Shown piece after piece: positions 4,870-6,574 of a stretch of 6,574 bases of DNA; the stretch's first letter is position 1; each line of letters opens with the position of its first letter. The translations under genes and the position numbers were made by a program. The notes under the pieces are model-generated. The model ran no database searches. It was given only the letters and a program-made list of their open reading frames with translations, and had not been told where the DNA came from. Origin of the DNA: an uncultured Slackia sp. (GTDB taxonomy: Bacteria > Actinomycetota > Coriobacteriia > Coriobacteriales > Eggerthellaceae); contig USLD01000077.1 in the NCBI GenBank assembly GCA_900555495.1, positions 1-6,574 on the forward strand, written 5' to 3'.

Positions 4870-5935
4870 GACGACTCCTTTCCGAGAAGGGACAGCGCGT
4901 CGATCGCGCGGTCGTTCTCCTGCGGGGTGCCCACGGTAATGCGCAGGCAGTCCTTAAGAAGCGGGTTGCGCGAGAAATCCCTCGTCAGAATGGAGAATTC
5001 GTCACGCAGCCTCATATAGGCCTCATGCGCGTGCGGCATGCGGACGAGCACGAAATTGCCCTGGCTCGGCCAGACGCGCACGTCGTCGACAGCACTCAGG
5101 GCACGCTCGAGGCGGGCGCGCTCGGCCTTGATCGTCGCGATCGCACCGTCGTAGGCGTCGCGATTCGCCACGACCACGCGGGCCACGGCCTGGCCGATCG
5201 CATCCACCGAATACGGCTGACGCACTGCAGCGATGCCGTCGACCACGCCTTCCGGCGCGAGCAGGTACCCGCATCGCACACCCGCGAGCGCGAAGGCCTT
5301 CGAGAAGGTGCGCAAAACGACCAGGTTGGCATGGTCGCGCATGAGCTCGATGCACGACGTCCCCTCGTCGGCGAACTCCACGTACGCCTCGTCGACCACG
5401 ACGATGCCGCGGGCGCGTTCGGCAAGCGACGCCACCCATGCAGGGTCGACCGTGTTGCCCGTCGGGTTGTTCGGCGAAGTGATCATCACGACATCGGCCC
5501 GCTCGGCAGCGGATTCGACCGCCGCATAGTCGAGCGAGAAATCGGAGGGGTCGCGCGCAATGGAGAGGACCTCGGTGCCGGTCAGCTTCGCGTACAGCGC
5601 GTAGATGCTGAACGTCGGCGGACAGTCGAGCAGCACGCGCCCCGGCCCGCCGAACGCAAGCAGCAGGTCGAAAATCAGCTCGTCGCCGCCGTTGCCCACC
5701 ACGACCTGGGACCGCTTCACGCCGTGCCATGCCGCGATGTCGTCGCGCAGCCCGTCTGCCAAAGGGTCGGGGTAGCGCTCGAAAGCGACCCCGGCCACGG
5801 CCTCGAGTGCCGCGGCTCGCACGCCCTCGGGCATGCCGAAAGGATTTTCGTTCGCGCTGAGCACGATTTCCTGAACGCTCGAGCCGCCAAATCGTCGCGC
5901 AGGCGGATACGCGAATCGCCCGCCATGGCGATCAC
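4866..5935 (-). CDS. hisC: Histidinol-phosphate aminotransferase HisC, apparent frameshift near N-terminus
   Basis: PLP-dependent enzyme converting imidazole acetol phosphate and glutamate to histidinol phosphate (step 7). The body, intact from about 5891 to 4866, is a class I/II aminotransferase: VLSANENPFG, VGNGGDELIF, SPNNPTG, VVDEAYVEF, RTFSKAF with the PLP lysine at codon 5300-5298, and a C-terminal LRITVG whose Arg binds substrate carboxylate. In that frame there is no start codon between an implausible ATG at 6008, deep inside hisD, and a GTG at ANENP that would cut off the N-terminus. The expected start instead lies in another frame: GTG 5935 (overlapping the hisD stop as GTGA) or ATG 5926, encoding MAGDSRIRLRDDLA, a HisC-like beginning. 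One extra base somewhere between about 5896 and 5880 would join them into a protein of about 353 residues, normal for the family. So this is a sequencing error, a recent mutation or, less likely, frameshifting. The 3' end overlaps hisB by 4 nt. Confidence 0.88.
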
Positions 5936-6574
5936 GCCCCTTCCCCGCGCGGCGCGGCGAGGGGTTCAGGCCATGCGATGGCGCCGATATCGCCCAAATC
6001 GCATCCATCGAGGCTCGTGCGGCCCGATTCGATCAAAGTGCGGCGCAGACCGACCGACAGCGCATGAGCCCACAGGCCCTCCGCCTGAGCGAGCGTCTGG
6101 GCGGCCGGCCCGTCGGAGGCAAGACCCGCCGGCGTATAGGCGACCACGGAGGAGCGCTTCACGAAGTCCTCGACCGAAAGAGGGTTGGAAAAAGCGGCCG
6201 TGCCACCCGTGGGCAGCGTATGATTGGGACCCGCCACGTAATCGCCGAGCGGCTCGGAGCTCCAAGGGCCCACGAAGATGGCGCCTGCGTTTTCGATTGA
6301 ACCGAGCAGCGAAAACGCGTCGGCGCAGTGCAGTTCGAGGTGCTCGGGAGCGATCGTGTTGACCGCGTCGATCGCCGCCTCCATATCGGGCGCGATCACC
6401 ACGACGCCCTGGTTGTCCAGCGATTCGCGCGTGATCTGCGCGCGGGGGCTCGACGCCAGCAAGAAGCCGATACGCTCCTGGACCCGTTCGGCGAACGCCT
6501 CGTCGCAGGTCACGAGGTAGCATGCGGCCAGAGGGTCGTGCTCGGCCTGGGCCATCAGGTCGGCGGCGACCACC
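5932..6574 (-). CDS. hisD: Histidinol dehydrogenase HisD, C-terminal half (runs off window)
   Basis: Zinc enzyme oxidising histidinol twice with NAD+ to histidine (steps 9-10). About 213 residues are visible, roughly half of the usual 430; the N-terminal half and start lie beyond 6574. Visible motifs are AADLMAQAEHDP with the Gln and His zinc ligands (fragment residues 9 and 12), TIAPEHLELH holding the catalytic Glu-His pair, GPWSSEPLGDYVAGPNHTLPTGG with the zinc-binding Asp, and EGLWAHALSVGLR with the last zinc-ligand His. All the expected catalytic residues of this half are present. The stop TGA (5934-5932) overlaps the GTG that starts hisC. It is the first his gene in view; hisG may precede it outside the window. 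Confidence 0.96.
   Translation of the reverse strand, partial: VVAADLMAQAEHDPLAACYLVTCDEAFAERVQERIGFLLASSPRAQITRESLDNQGVVVIAPDMEAAIDAVNTIAPEHLELHCADAFSLLGSIENAGAIFVGPWSSEPLGDYVAGPNHTLPTGGTAAFSNPLSVEDFVKRSSVVAYTPAGLASDGPAAQTLAQAEGLWAHALSVGLRRTLIESGRTSLDGCDLGDIGAIAWPEPLAAPRGEGA

Noticed and set aside
1..6574. CRISPR array, insertion sequence, tRNA, rRNA, phage or defence genes.
   Set aside because: No repeat-spacer pattern, transposase-like frame, terminal repeats or tRNA-like fold was seen. Nearly all of the sequence is accounted for by housekeeping genes.

Overview
This high-G+C window is mostly a histidine-biosynthesis operon on the minus strand. At its low-coordinate end are a histidinol-phosphatase gene on the plus strand and the 5' part of infC (translation initiation factor IF-3) on the minus strand. 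The G+C content, the tight overlaps, a monofunctional HisB, separate HisI and HisE, and the infC style suggest a high-G+C Gram-positive. A coriobacterial relative (Eggerthella/Slackia-like) is my best guess, but this is inference from gene style and not proof.

Layout. Positions 1-294 (minus) hold the first 98 codons of infC, which runs off the left edge. It is preceded by a leader of about 150 nt with a strong intrinsic terminator (343-369) and a good sigma-70-type promoter (459-486). The 304-620 gap has no protein gene but holds this leader, the promoter and two inverted repeats. From 621 to 1418 (plus) lies a PHP-family histidinol phosphatase (hisK). It converges on the end of the his operon with only 10 nt between the two stop codons.

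From 6574 down to 1429 (minus) the operon reads hisD (3' half only) - hisC - hisB - hisH - hisA - hisF - hisI - hisE. Neighbours overlap by 4 or 7 nt or are separated by 4-10 nt, which points to one polycistronic, translationally coupled message. Together with hisK the window encodes every step from phosphoribosyl-ATP to histidine: HisE and HisI (steps 2-3), HisA (4), HisH+HisF (5), HisB (6), HisC (7), HisK (8), HisD (9-10). HisG (step 1) is not visible. The operon promoter is also outside the window.

The main oddities are these. The hisC reading frame breaks near its N-terminus: the start region coupled to hisD and the conserved body lie in different frames. infC appears to start at a rare AUA codon behind a near-perfect Shine-Dalgarno sequence, with a terminator in its leader that suggests attenuation. 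Two dyads sit between infC and hisK. I see no mobile element, CRISPR array, tRNA or rRNA, and no sign of a wholly new system; the novelty is regulatory detail.
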